64,000 bases of DNA, from the NCBI GenBank assembly GCA_023053685.1, contig JALIGW010000001.1:225206434-225270433 (forward strand), given 5' to 3'. This document shows positions 23,241 to 35,718 of the stretch, in pieces. The DNA is from Diadophis punctatus similis. Taxonomy: Eukaryota > Chordata > Lepidosauria > Squamata > Dipsadidae. How positions within the stretch are numbered: the first letter of the stretch is position 1; each line of letters opens with the position of its first letter. Position numbers and translations under genes: made by a program. Under the pieces are notes generated by a model. That model saw only the letters and a program-made list of their open reading frames with translations. It ran no database searches and was not told the DNA's origin.

Positions 23241-24752
23241 CTCTGACCTCCAGTTGTGGAAGAAGATGCTGATGACCATCTGCTGCAGCAACTGGGTAGC
23301 TTAGTTTCACAGTTGTGGTTGGCAGGGAAATCAGTTATCAGCTAACTGGAGTAACAGAGGGGGAGATATTTAAATCCGACATCTGTTTAATTGACTGGAA
23401 GGAGGTGATGAAGAACGGAGAGAAAATATGAAGATAGTATGTTAAAACCTTTCTTGCTTTTCCAGGCTACAGAATAACTACTCTGACTGATAAACTGTTA
23501 TATTCAGTTTTTTCTAAATATCCCTTCTCCATCCATTATGCACACTTGTGTCACTACTGAATCATATTTCTGTTTCTGAAAATTAGTATGGTGCATTCCC
23601 AAGAGTCCAGGTCCTAAAAAGCTTACTTTGTAAACCATTTTTCCAGAAAAATATCTGCATGGCAATACAAAACTAATCTTCCATATTGCTCATTGAAAAA
23701 ACATGAGCACAGATGTTGGGAACTTTCTTCTTCTTCAGGGAGTTGAGGAATGATGAAATGGGGGATATTTGATGGTTGGGTAGAATGCGGCAGAAGGGAA
23801 AATGGGAGATAAATTGCAAGTGCTATCTCTGAACAGTAGAATCTAAAGATTCAGAAGAGAAATATATTTCATGTCTGGTTTGATTTAAAAATATTGAAAT
23901 TATCCTTGTGAAAATATGTACAGGTTACAGGGTAAACTTTTTTTTGTTCATTGAACATCCTGGAGGAAATTCATGACAAACCATTTTTGTACTTCTGCCA
24001 ATAGAATTACATGAAGTATCCACAAAATTACCTTGAGACACTGGTTCACCTGTATTCTTCATTTTCATACATCAACCATTTGTGGACTATGCCTAGAAAA
24101 AGTTAGGCCATATTGTTTGAAAAGCTTTCTTAAATAAAGGGTGCTTGCAAGTCACTCTTTTGATTTAGGTATTCTATATAAATAGTATAACCAACCAGAT
24201 AAGATTTTTGCCATATACATAAGGGCTAGAAACATATTGATCCTGATTAGTTCATGATTTTTCTGATTTTTCTAACTATAGCAATAAAGTTGGATAACAT
24301 AACATCTGAAAGTTATTTCTCTGAGGTAAAAGAAGTTGTTTTTTGATATTAGGAATTCATACTGAAAAATCCTCTGTGAAACTTGGGAGAAACGGAAGTT
24401 ACTTTGGTTTGAGAATTATGATTTCATATGCCAATTCTGAAGTGTACTCTTTGCCTGTCCAGTGTAAGTCGTTGAGTCTTGAAAAGAATCTAGGAAAGAT
24501 CTCTTGCCTTCAAGTCATGTCTTTGAGTCCTTCCAAATCATCCCACTCACTCTCATCTCCTCCTCACCAATCGCATCTTGAGTCAGGTACAATTTCTTCT
24601 ATCTGGCCAATGGGGTTGGCCTTAGTGCCTTACCACCTTCCTTGTTTCCCCCACACCATTGTTTCTTTTTTAGTGAGGGAAAACTCACTTAAAAACTCTG
24701 GCTGGCCACTGTCTGGGAAATAGTAAAACTGCTGGATGTTGTGATTGTGGAG
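23241..24752. other. Featureless intron stretch
   Basis: AT-rich with no supported gene. The 126-codon frame at 24343-24723 has no recognisable domain. Ser/Leu/Pro-rich ends suggest chance. Confidence 0.3.
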
Positions 24753-24868
24753 CAGTGTTTTTCAACCTTGACAGCTTTAAGATGTGTAGGCTCCAACTCC
24801 CAGAGTTCCATGCCAGTCTAGCATTTGAAGTGCACACATCTTAAAGTTGCCAAGGTTGAAAAACACTG
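24753..24868. mobile_element. Palindromic hAT MITE, CAGTGTTTTTCAACC family
   Basis: 116 bp with ends cagtgtttttcaaccttgac and gccaaggttgaaaaacactg. The same family as 48963-49097 but with a diverged centre. Flanks ttgtggag and ctgtggta match at only 5 of 8, so the target duplication is doubtful. Confidence 0.6.
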
Positions 24869-24884
24869 CTGTGGTAGATAAGGG

Positions 24885-25317
24885 ATGGTGGCAAAGGGCT
24901 TCAAAATTTTTAGCAAGGGGTTCTCTGCCCAGTTGCTAGGTGGGCATGGCCATGGTGGGCGTGGCCTAGTCGGCCTCCTGCATCACAGTGAGGGGGTATT
25001 TATCCTCCCTGGGCTCCGGAGGCTTTTCTCGAGCCTCCGGGAGGGCGAAAACAGCCTCCCCAGGCTCCGGAGGCTGGAAATGGGCCCATTTCCAGCCTTC
25101 CTGAACTTCCGGTAGGCCCATTTTTTGCCGTCCCCGAGTCTCCGCATGCACCTTGCACTTACCTGCATCAAAAATGGGCCACATGGAGACTCCTGGGAGG
25201 GAAGGAGTGGGGTGGGCAGGGCCGGCCAGGAGTGGGATTTTGGGGTTCTCCGAACTGCACAGAATCTTAGCTAGAGGTTCTCCCAAACCTATGTGAATCC
25301 CCAGCAGCCCACCCCTG
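24885..25317. mobile_element. hAT-like element with GC-rich interior
   Basis: Right end ccagcagcccacccctg resembles other hAT ends in the window. The left boundary near 24885 is unclear. The interior holds repeated ggctccggaggct and gcctccgggagg pieces. The reading frames on both strands here (24885-25349) come from this repeat. No target duplication was confirmed. Confidence 0.45.
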
Positions 25318-25366
25318 GTTAAATCAGAATAGTTGAAGCACAAATTCACCCCATGGCAAATTACAG

Positions 25367-25880
25367 GCCCACTACTGGCTCAATAATGCTAGGGCATTCC
25401 TAGAAGCCTGGCACTCAGACAAATCAACCATCAACAGGCACATAGAGAGATGAACAACATTTAAACACCATTAAAAAGAAAAATAACTAAAAAACTAAGG
25501 GAACAAAATGTCCAGAACAACACCTCATCAGCAACCGGCACTTAGATAAACCAGGATTAATACCAAACAGCCAAACAGTAAATAATACCCTAATCAAGGA
25601 AATAGCAACTCAGACAAAAATCAAACAGTAAACAACAGCCTAATTTAGGAACTACCAAAGAGAAAACAACACCCACAACAATACTGACTGGGCAAATTAT
25701 TGTATATAAATAGAGAGCAAGTCCCACTCCCTTCTAGCACTGAAGATGTTACCTAATCTGGCAACAAAATGTTTGTAAAAGCAAACAAGCAAGCTCAGGC
25801 CGTGACAAGGACTCCACAGTGTGGGATGCATATTCTCACATTCCTTATATGACTGATGAGCTTTTGTTGCAAAAGAAGCA
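25367..25880 (+). repeat. Penelope-like element 3' part
   Basis: At 25367-25453 the + strand reads NARAFLEAWHSDKSTINRHI then stops, a phrase I associate with the C-terminal end of Penelope-like retroelements. Downstream the text tagcactgaagatgttacct and ggcaacaaaatgtttgtaaa is a 3' region often met in reptile repeats. The N-terminal part is missing. The family call rests on memory and needs a search. Confidence 0.45.
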
Positions 25881-27029
25881 CAGTCCAATTTCTTCCCTGG
25901 TACAGTAATGGCTCATTTTGCTGATCTCAAATCAACCAAGTGGAGAATGTACAGAAAGGTTAATTACTTGTTAAATTGGCCAATTCTAAGGAGAAGCACT
26001 TTATATGTGTGGAGTGTTTGGCACATGTTGTTTTTCCTGCTGTCAATAGAATTATTTTGGAAATTCTGACATGCAAAATGATTGTGATAGCTGGTAAATA
26101 AGATCCTGCCTGAAAAGCTAGACTGGGAGATTTAATAGAGTTCTAGCACTTTTTAATTTTAAAGTCCCAGAATAAGCTTTTGGCAGGCTAGTTATGCATC
26201 AAGATGACTAGATGTGCACATTTCCACTACACAATGCATAAAGAGGATATGCCAGGCTCTTGCATTGTAACATTTATAAATCTGACTTCTGATCACAAGG
26301 GGATTATGTTCCTGATAAAATAAACATTTTTCTTATCTCTTACAAGTAGATAATTACTTTTCTCTGCCTAATTTAACACAGAGATTCCTTGGCTGAAATA
26401 ATGAGACTGTTACCATCCTCTCCAGGTTGCAAAGTATATCAAGTCAATGAAGTGGGGACTCTAGTAAGGGGCAGGTAAAAAAATTCCCCCACCCATGAAA
26501 TGATCCTTAATGGAAGTTGCCAATACTTTACTGGCTGGAGATTTCCCTGGCATTGCCTCACTGAAGGGAATGATTTAACACTTTAGGTCATTGAAAGAGT
26601 CAAATAGAAGATAGGTTTTATTTGCACTGAGCTGTAAACAGCAGCTTTAACAGATTCACTTGCAGAATATTAATGGCCTGGCAATCAACAGTGGGAAAAA
26701 GGAATATGGTTTTAGGAAGAGATCTGGCTGTACAAGGAAAGGTGTTTTGAGAAGCATTTGTTGGAAAGCAGGTAAATAGAGTGAGGTTAGGTCTAAGTTA
26801 TAGGTGACATAATATGCTCTAAGACTGATTCAGAGTAGGAAACAGGCTGAGGACTTGCATTCCTTCCTATAGTTTCTTTTATCCTACAGAATTATTTTAT
26901 TTATTTATTCAATTTCTATAGCCGCCCATCCTAGACAAGTGCTCTGGGTGGTGTTAATTAATTATTAATGCAAGAATACCCCACAAGCAATCATTGTGTA
27001 CCACTTGTGTGGGATTTTTATTGGCTATA
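25881..27029. other. Intron stretch with only small repeat remnants
   Basis: AT-rich intron. A short ATTT-rich run followed by caatttctatagccgcccat at about 26890-26945 is a SINE/LINE tail remnant also seen near 22790 and 48330. Nothing else was recognised. Confidence 0.35.
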
Positions 27030-27342
27030 ATCAAATAACAAGTATTATTACATGCCATCATCTTGACTCTTAGCAACAACATTGAGAGATTTTCCCCACT
27101 TAGTCTTTCAGGTCTTCCAACCAATGATGTGCTGTACTTGAGTCCATTCATCTTGTTCCTGGTAGTCCTTTTCTTCTCTTTCCTTCAATCTCCCCCCTAT
27201 AGACTTCTCCAGAAGCTAGGTCTTTGCATAATATTTCCAAAATGTATGATAATTTGAAACTGGTCATCTGTACCTCAAGTGAGGATAACTCAAATAACAA
27301 TACAAAAGTATAATTGCCCTCCAAATTACAGAGAATTTCCAC
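27030..27342 (-). pseudogene. BovB/RTE LINE reverse-transcriptase C-terminal fragment
   Basis: On the - strand the frame at 27148-27342 includes ILCKDLASGEV and EGKRRKGLPGTR. This resembles the EGKR.RGRP.TRW stretch near the C-terminus of RTE/BovB reverse transcriptases. It continues into RMNGLKYSTSLVG at 27030-27150. It is short, mutated and not functional. Confidence 0.6.
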
Positions 27343-28211
27343 AATGGTAAAGATAAAGCAATGAAAGATATGGGATAAGATCCTCCCCAGGATTTTCTGT
27401 ATCTGTATTTATTTTATAATTGCTAAGGGAGCTTCCCATTATGCTAAATACCTTTTAGAAGTGGAAATTGGCATCATTTTCTTTATAGTTCCTCTGCCGC
27501 CCACTCTACTGTCCTTATTTAGAGCTAAGGGGAGATTGTCAGTTTTATTAATCGGTGTCTACTTTCACTGGACAAGTGACTGACTGTATCTGTGACTGAT
27601 TGTGCCTGTGTTGTTTCAACTGATGAAGATGTTGCTACAGTGGGATTCTCTAGAACATATTTTTTCAGTATGAGGTGAAGAGGGGTATGCTTTCAGAATG
27701 TACTGTAATTTACCAAAAGCTAATAACTTTCCCCCCAATTTTTTGTCCTCTGGACGGAATTTGGTTATCTTAAAATACAAGTATCAGTGAGTAAACTATG
27801 GTTATGATGTATAGGAAGTGCAAGCTGCATGGTTTGCTAACTGAGTGTATATGAAGTGGCTAAGTCTACTTTGCTTGAATAAAACCTGGATCTTTTGTAA
27901 ATCTCCAGAAATTACTGTACCTTTGTTTAGACCAGCTTCTTGCCTATTGATGGTGTGCTTATGAAATCCATTGAGTCTTATTAATCTATATGTGTCTGTC
28001 TGTCTGTCTGTCTCTCTAGCTCAGTTAACAATACAAAATATTTGAGGAATCAGAAAGAAGATTGTATGATAAATTTTCTTTTTCCTCCCATATTCAAAAG
28101 CGGAAGTAGTAGCAGTGCTTTAATTTAAAAAAGGTTCCTCACATTGTCTACTGACAACTACAAATAAAGAGTTAAAGTGTCCTTGTCTGACTTTAAGGAG
28201 TCACTCTAAAG
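27343..28211. other. Featureless intron stretch
   Basis: AT-rich intron with a short (TGTC)n run at about 28000-28018. No gene or paired repeat was seen. Confidence 0.3.
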
Positions 28212-28599
28212 CAGGGGTGTCAAACTCAATTTCATTGAGGGCTACATCACAGTTGTGTTTGACCTTGGGGAGCTGGGGTGGCGTGGCCAGGGTGGGCACG
28301 GCCAGTTCAACATCACTCATGTCGGGGGCACCTGTGGCAGCCCGAGCACTCTGCCAGTGAAAACGGGCTCTCAAGCTCCGTTTTCGCCTGCGACGGCCTC
28401 CTGCAACCCACTGCCAGCAAAAACAGAGCTTAGGAGGGCTGCCCGCGGCCCTCTCAAGCTCCATTTTCACTAGCCCCTCGGGGGCTACCAAGGGCCCACC
28501 AAGGGCCGTTCCTTTGCTATTTCTAGGGTGGCCCTGCGGGCCAGATCAAAGCACCCTGAGGGCAGATCCGGCCCCCAGGTCTTGAGTTTGACACCCCTG
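28212..28599. mobile_element. hAT element, CAGGGGTGTCAAAC family
   Basis: 388 bp. Ends caggggtgtcaaactcaa and ttgagtttgacacccctg are near-perfect inverted repeats. Flanks ctctaaag (28204-28211) and ctttaaac (28600-28607) match at 6 of 8. GC-rich interior with no transposase. Confidence 0.8.
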
Positions 28600-29252
28600 C
28601 TTTAAACAAAAAAAAACCCCATAAATGAAACACCCAGCTTAGTTTGATATTGTAGAGTCTTCTGGGTACGATGTGTGTGTGTGTGTAACATGTTTTTGGA
28701 GCAGCTCTATACATGAAGAATGGATTTATTGCTTTCCATTTTCTTCCAGTATCTTGCAGTTTGTTGTTCTCAAACATACAGGTGATGTGTGGTGGGTAGT
28801 ACACAGTGTAAATTTTTTTCATTAACATTTTCATTTTTTATATGTTAACGTGATTTATTGCTTCATCACACCACAGGATCAAGCAGCTCCTATTGCTTCT
28901 GGGTTCCGTGCCTCTTTTTTTAGATTACAAAATGTGTGTGGTACTTAGCTATACCTTTATGGGTTCAGCATTCTAATGTAAGATTGTGGTCCATATAGGT
29001 TGCCAAGAAACACGTTTATATTGTCTATGATTGTAGTTATACCTGATTTTTCTATTTTGAAGTCAAGATAGTACTGCTGCTGTTGTAAAAAAACGGTAGC
29101 CAGGGACTCTGGGGAAGAAATGGTGAACCGAAGAAGTCTCCATCGAGAGCAAAGCCAACAATTGCAGCGGAATGAAGGGTTGGTCAGCGGTCCGCTCTTT
29201 GGGATTCTTGTTCAGAAAAGAAGAGGACTTGGGATCACCCACAAGTGCTCCA

Positions 29253-29309
29253 GAAATTCTGGGAGTTGAAGTCCACAAGTCTTAAAGTTGCCAAGGTTGG
29301 AGACCCCTG
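29253..29309. repeat. Right half of a palindromic hAT MITE
   Basis: Reads attctgggagttgaagtcca to gttggagacccctg, the right arm of the family complete at 51812-51935. The left arm is absent, so it is a solo half-element. Confidence 0.6.
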
Positions 29310-29451
29310 CTCCAGACAGTTGCTCTTGGTGAGGAGATCAAAGATAATGTTTTCTAGTGGTTTAGACTTCTTAGAGACAAGGGAACACATCTTCGCCCAA
29401 ACTGCAGATGGTGTCCATATGGATACAGAATTCACATTCTCCCTTTTCTAA

Positions 29452-31330
29452 TAACTTTTGGAAATCACTTAATTACGGTGTTTCCCTTATTAAGAAATTT
29501 GGAATGACAAGGTTTTTTTAGCACCAACTGAGTCTCCTCCAATCTTTTGGGGAAAAAAATAAATAAATACCGTTATAGGTTTAAGGACTAAAAAAACTTT
29601 TTGTGTTTTTGAAGACGTTTTACCAATAATTATGTTAAGCAAATAAAACTAATACAAGAACCTAATACAAAAATATTATTTCAAAAGGAAAAAGAAATAT
29701 TTAAAAATTATAGAAAAAAATTTCCTTCCAAAGATGGGGAAAAGGGAGAACAATAAGAAAAAGAAACTTTCTCTCTTATCCCCAGCAAGCATGTTCAACA
29801 AATTATCACTCTCTTAAAATACAACCAAATACATTTTTTCCATATCTCACCTCATTTTCTCTAAACTCATCTCTAAATCTTCTGTTCTCATTAATCAGCA
29901 AAGATGTTGTAAAAATTAAAAATACCTAAATATATAATTCTCCTTTCCATTTAATCTAAATCCTCTTCAGTCCTCTCTTTAATTATCAAAATCTAATCCC
30001 AATTAACAATTAAAGATTACAAAAAATTAAAAACTATTAAACATTACTAGGAATGGTAACCCCTTATTTATGTATCAAAAATAATAATGTAGAAATTGCA
30101 AATGAATCCTTTACACTTAGTTGAACATTTCCCCAAAACATTAACCAGTTAAGATTACCATTAAAACATCACCAGAGATACAGTAGGAACTCAGTATTTA
30201 ACCATAATCAAATAACTCAATTTTGTATTTTTTTCTTCTTCCTCCCAGCCATTCTTAAGTTCCATAAATAAAGTTCCTTTTGTAATTTCTTATATTTCAA
30301 TTTAAAAGGCTCATCCACATTACTCTATTGATATATTATTTATATATTTTTAATTTTTTTAATGATTGTCCAACTCTGATTGCAAATCCAATATTTCTAT
30401 CTCTTATAGATTATAATTTTTAAGTTTACCTTAAGTTCATTTCAGTTCTCTTCAAAAGGACTTGTTCCTCTTCCATAGCAACTTTTGGTTCCAGTGGAAT
30501 TAAAAAGTGCAAGCACTTCTTGGACCCACAGATCAAACATTGCTTTTAAAATAGCCATCTGGTGCCCCTCAAGTGATCAACCTTCAAAGTCTTGTTATCA
30601 GTTTGAAATGTAAATAAGACAGATTTCCATGCAAAAGGATCTTTCTAATTAACTTCAAAGTCCTTTAAATCAATGTTATCCAAACCCTTGGTGTTTAAAA
30701 AATTTCCAAAAATAACACTATAATTGTCCTTTTGTTGTATATTGCAAAAAATAAAGATCTTACAAAGCTGGGAACACATACCAGTATATTTTTTTCTTTT
30801 TAAATGAATTGAAAAGTAATTCACCCAGGCACTATTAAACTTTTGGTTCCAAAGGTTTTTTCAATCTTAAACAATTAAAAATAAAGCTCCAAAGTGATAA
30901 AAGGATGAGATTTCATCAAACCTTGACTCCAAGAAAGGCGGCGTTAATGGCTGAGAGCATGATGGAACTCCAACTCCAAACTGATCACAAACAGTTGCAA
31001 AAATGTCAGTCTCTGCGATCTACTAAAAAAAGGCTGTCTCAAGTACATATGGGTAATCTCAAGATCTCTTTTTGTCCTAGAAAGAATTTTGGCAGTCTGG
31101 ATCTAGCATCCAACTTCCTTTCGTCCCTAATTCCTCTCCACTCCCATGATCCATGGAGTGGAAAAAATGTGGGGCATTAGTTCACCATTCCTCACTGGAA
31201 TTTTTTTTTAAAGTAGCAAAAGGTTGATTAGAATGTTGATTTTGGAAAGTTACAAATGGACTATGAAATTAATTAAAATATTCCTCTTCCTGTGGGAAAA
31301 ATCTTTTATTTTGATTTTTTTTATTTAAAA
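29452..31330. other. Very AT-rich stretch, probably decayed LINE
   Basis: Long T- and A-rich text with LINE-like flavour. The frame at 30905-31180 includes a purine-rich part without a recognisable domain. Together with 31886-32400 it may be an L1-like copy split by the CR1 at 31340, but no reverse-transcriptase motif was found. Confidence 0.25.
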
Positions 31331-31339
31331 AAGCATAAG

Positions 31340-31880
31340 GTGGGATTTTGAAGGTTGGACACTAGATACTCAAACAACTGCAACCAGCCTACCTTCCATA
31401 AAAGACCTGTATATTGCGCAGGTCAGAAGGAGGGCTGAGAAAATATGTACAGACCTCTCACATCCTGTCACATAAACTGTTTCAATTCCTCCCCTCAGGA
31501 TGCCACGACACGGCAGTGCATGCCAAAACAACTAGAAACAAGGACAGTTTTCCCCCCCTCATGCCATCACTCTACTGAACACTTAATTCTCACAGTATTG
31601 TCTTATGTCTAAGGTTATTTACCCGTATAGTATGGCTCTAGTATTATTATGATCATTCTCATCTTCTCTATAACCCCTCTTATTGGCATCACTATTATAA
31701 TTATTATTACTCTGCATGTACACAGAGCTTCTGCACTGGAGACAAATTCCTTGAGTGTCTAATCACACTTGGCCAAATAAAATATTCTATTCTATTCTGT
31801 TCTGTTCTGTTCTGTTCTGTTCTGTTCTGTTCTGTTCTATTCTATATTCTATATTCTATTCTATTCTATTCTATATTCTA
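31340..31880 (+). repeat. CR1 LINE 3' end with ATTCT/GTTCT tail
   Basis: The 3' end of the coding region is visible as a degraded ATTRNKDSFFP-like phrase near 31500-31580 (text caaggacagttttcccccc, catgccatcactctactga). Then come gagacaaattccttgagtgt, cacttggccaaataaaat and a tail of ATTCT and GTTCT units (31782-31880). Same end as 10940-11147. Confidence 0.75.
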
Positions 31881-32400
31881 GAGAGAACCAGAAGAAACTA
31901 AAGATTGCAGTTAAGGAGACAAACACTTAAATTTGACTTATTAATACAGAATGGAACAAAATAATTTAACATTGGACATACTGAAGGATATTTGTGAACA
32001 ATGGACCCAGAAGTTAATTTTAAGAGTGTCCGTCATTATAGGTAAACTCTGTTTAAAAGATGTTATGAAAGAGGACAAGATTTAATGGAGAAGATTGAGA
32101 GTAATCTGAAAGTGGATTTAAAAATGACAGGCTAAAAGAATGATATGGACAAATATATTCTGGATATGCAAATGAAGAGCTGATGGTTTAATAATTAAAA
32201 GCGATGTATAAAAAAAGCAGCCTGGATACCTTTTCCTATATTGGATTTACAAAGGAGGCTTGTTAAAGTTTTGAAGAATCTTGTGAGAAAAAGACAAAGA
32301 ACAGAAAAGAAATCAAGTTCTAGGACTTTATTTAAAGGGATTATAGATCAAGGTTTTTAAAAATGAAACGAAAGCATATAAAGTGGCTGCACTCTTAACA
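31881..32400. other. Unassigned AT-rich stretch
   Basis: Purine-rich, with LINE-like text (acagaatggaacaaaataat). No open frame and no recognised motif. Confidence 0.25.
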
Positions 32401-32615
32401 CCTGAGAATAGGTATTTCTCGACTTACAATTGGGACCAGAATTTCCATTGCTAAGCAAGGTGGTGTTTAAGTAGGTCACACCTGATTTTATGACTTTTTT
32501 TTAAACCACGGTTGTTATGCAACCCACTGCAGTTGTTAAGGGAATCATGTGGTTGTTAAGGAAATCCAGCTTTCTCAACTGACTTTGCTTGTTGAAAGCT
32601 GGCTGGAAAGGTCGC

Positions 32616-32626
32616 TGTCCTGCCCC

Positions 32627-32693
<67 letters not shown>

Positions 32694-33503
32694 CATAAGT
32701 GGAGTTAGTGTGTTTATTTCACACAACAAACCCTTCCCCAAGTCCCAACTCCATGTGTGCAGTCTTTTAAAATCTGATCCAAGCAACCTGGACAGAATGA
32801 AGGCAACGGGAGCAAAATGCGCCACAGTCTTTTCTGTGCCAGCGGTCCAGGAACAATACCAGCAGGACAACAGCTGCCATGATGCTCTGGGCTTCAAGGC
32901 ACGACGAAGGCAACACAACTCCAGCAGCTACATAATGAAAGCAATTTGGCTTCAATGGGTGCAAGGCATGGCAACAGCAACTTGTCTTAACAAGTTCGAG
33001 GCAATAGCATCCACAAATCAATGGATTACAACCTTTTGTCTCCAACCATCACTAGGTTCCAAACCAAGAGGTAAATAAGTTCAGACCAATGCACCTCATA
33101 AGGAAGGATAAGGCTGCTCCTTGTGAGTAGCCTCATTGACCTACATTGTGCCTTCCTCCACTCAGCTGTGTGCAACCTGGGATGGGTGGGGGCAGAAACT
33201 CTTCCTCTTCTGTGCTGATTGGCTGAAGCTGAGCCTCTTCTCCAGTCTGCACGACTAGCTGATTGTCCATGCTGACCAGCTGCAGCTGTGCCTTTCTTCC
33301 GGCCTGCACATCTAGCTGTTTGTCTGGCTGCTCTCTCTCTGATTCCCCTAATGTTCCCAGCACAGTTTTGCCTCAACCATCTGATTCTGTCACAGAGCCT
33401 TCTATGTCTCCCTGGTGCTCCCCCTAATCCCTCTCAGATGCACCTGGAGCCAGCTGTTCCTTGTCATCCGAGCTGGCGCCCAAGGGAGCCCTCACAGCCA
33501 ACA
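32616..33503 (-). mobile_element. Solo-LTR-like block, antisense
   Basis: 888 bp that interrupts a DNA transposon. Read on the - strand it begins TGTTGGCTGTGAGGGC and ends GGGGCAGGACA, so it has TG...CA ends. An AATAAA signal (gtgtgaaataaacacac) lies near its 3' end, followed by a (GT)n run. These are LTR hallmarks of an old endogenous retrovirus or other LTR element. No matching target duplication was found (gtcgc against tgacc), and there are no internal viral genes. Reading frames at 32556-33506 are shadows of it. Confidence 0.5.
32631..32691. repeat. (CA)n microsatellite
   Basis: About 30 CA units without interruption, within the LTR-like block near its 3' end on the - strand. Confidence 0.95.
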
Positions 33504-33690
33504 TGACCCCGCAATGCTGCAGCCATCATAAATATGTGTTTGTTGCCAGGCACCTGAATTTTGTTCAAGTGACCATGGGGATGCTGCAATAGTTGTAAGT
33601 ACCAGTCAGAGGTCACTTTTTTCAGGGTGGTCCTATGTTTGAATGGTCACTAAAGGGATGGTTGTAAATTGAAGTCTATCTATACAGTCT

Positions 33691-34321
33691 ACATTACAGC
33701 AGGCTGGTGGTAGATGATGGAGGTATTTCTTCAACTCCTAGTTTTTCTTCTTTTGTGGTCACTACCCTACCAGTGACATACAGTTCTTCTAGAAAGAACC
33801 TACTTTCATTGGATCAAAATAACAATAATGAGGGAAGGCTTCATTTCACATCCACAATGGATGGATGATGCTATGAAGATGCTATAAGGCAGTTCATCTG
33901 ATACAGAAACTATAGTCCAAAGGAAGCCCTGATAAATCTCTAATAAATCATTCAGAGCCTTAAAACACTCAAATAACAACCACAACTTCCTACAAATTAT
34001 CTAAGTTCCAGAGTATCTGGGCAGATAAACCACGTGGCACCATCTGTTCTTGAATGGGGAAGAAGCCCTCACTACCTGTACCTGGATGGGACACAACAAT
34101 AAATTATCCTTCCCTAAAAGGACTATTTTAAAGAAATTATTCCAGAGTTATTAGGCTCAGATGGTTTTAGTGTGTGTGTGTGGTGCTAGCTTACAACCCA
34201 ACATTAGAGTAATCGAGAAGAAAAGAATTTTTATTTTAAGAAAACCAACATTTGAAGAAATAGCTTATCAGCAACAGGTTACATGAGACTGAGATTTGCA
34301 TTTGAACTCAGTTATCTGTAA
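33691..34321. other. Featureless intron stretch
   Basis: No gene or paired repeat recognised. A short (GT)n run lies at about 34170-34182. Confidence 0.3.
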
Positions 34322-34621
34322 CAGGGGTAGGTTCCTACTGGTGCGGTCTGGTGCTGGTGCTCCGGTAGCAGCCCGCTGATGACGCAATTTAGGCGTGACG
34401 GCTCCGGTGCCGTCTTTCCCGGTCCGTGCGCGCCACCATCTTTTTTTGGCTTGAAATGTCCTTCTGCGCATGCACGGAAGTAGAATCGGCGCTTTTTTCC
34501 TGGTTTGGATGGCTTCTCAGCTGTGTTTCGGCTTCAAATTTCCTTCTGCGCATGAACAGAAGTAGAATCGCGCAGCGGGATGTGCGCACCGGTAGCAAAA
34601 GGTAAGTGGAGCCCGCCCCTG
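34322..34621. mobile_element. hAT element, CAGnGGTGGGTTCC family
   Basis: 300 bp. Left end caggggtaggttcctactgg, right end ggagcccgcccctg. Perfect 8-bp target duplication atctgtaa at 34314-34321 and 34622-34629. The interior shares gacggctccggtgccgtctt and ccgtgcgcgccaccatcttt with 62913-63257 (inverted). Non-autonomous. Confidence 0.88.
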
Positions 34622-35718
34622 ATCTGTAAGCTTCCCATTATTGCACTACAACACATTCTGATTTTCAAACAGAAATAAGGATTTATATGCCATTTGCATA
34701 TACATTTATTCTAGGAAAAAATATTGTTGGCTTCATAATTATAAGGAAAGCTAGTGCCATTGTCAATATAAAAAAAATCTTGCATAGTATTTCAGGGAAG
34801 GCAAAAGTTAGAATCCTAAATGATATGGCTAACGTTGAAGTACAATCTGCAAGGGCACTTTTGTAGATTTATGAATTCTGCAGCCAGCTTGAACAGCTAG
34901 CTAAATGATACTGTCTGTCTGGTGGCTTGTTATTAATGTTTTGCATAAGGAAAGGCAAAATGCAAACTATTACCTGAAATGCCCTGAGCAGCTGCTCTGC
35001 TAACATTTGCTCAGGGGCATCCCAGCACAGTCTCCTGCTTTCTTCTACTCACACATATTAGCAGAGCACTGTGGAGACAGCACATAAACGCAGCCCTTCA
35101 CCACTTGCAAATGTGATGATCCGTAGCTACTTTGTATTCCTATGTTTTGCTCAACTCTGCTGCCTCTTCCCCTGTGTTACATGGGGATAACAACATGCTA
35201 TTCACCGACAGCTGGAGGATGGAATAGGCATGAGCTGCATTTTGTCAAACTCTGCCCTGAGTTCTGTATTTGTATTTCCTGACAACGGTACTTGAACCTA
35301 GCATTTTAGTTTTTCTGCCATGGATCAAAGCATTCTCCGCCATATCTGAAATACCAGCCCTATTATGCCACAGTATCTCAGTGATTTTGTTTCACTTACC
35401 CACTCTCCCTATGACATCTCATCATTCTATCTAAGTGGGAGGTTTTTCAACTGCAAAAAAGAAGACATTTTTATATAATCCAGAGAAACTGTTGGGTAGT
35501 ATGATGAGGTGATGCTGTGCCATAATGATAGCAATTTCAGAAACAGCAGATAAAATAGCAGAAGAAAAATATTTTTGATAAGTTGTTTTCTTGTCCTAGC
35601 CATCCCAGGTCCACTGGAATTAAGCATCACACACGCTCTTCTCTTGGATTATTTTCTGTCCAGAAATATCAGACTTTTCTCTTTAGGTTTTGTGTGTCTC
35701 TCTGTTGTATGTAAACAT
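34622..35718. other. Featureless intron stretch
   Basis: AT-rich intron. Frames at 35427-35630 and 35575-35895 are chance or run into the purine repeat. No recognised element. Confidence 0.3.

Larger units (their letters stand above)
32404..33690. mobile_element. DNA transposon of the GACTTACAA family, split by an LTR-like insertion
   Basis: The left part (32404-32615, tttctcgacttacaattggg) and right part (33504-33690, accatggggatgctgcaata, ending gttgtaaattgaag) match in order the uninterrupted copy at 45755-46145. The internal block 32616-33503 is foreign to that family. Confidence 0.65.

Noticed and set aside
24343..24723. 126-codon frame on +
   Set aside because: No recognised domain, no repeat or splice context, and length within chance expectation for this amount of DNA.
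24745..24876. Target duplication for the MITE at 24753-24868
   Set aside because: Flanks agree at only 5 of 8 bases, so it was left out of the target-site comparison.
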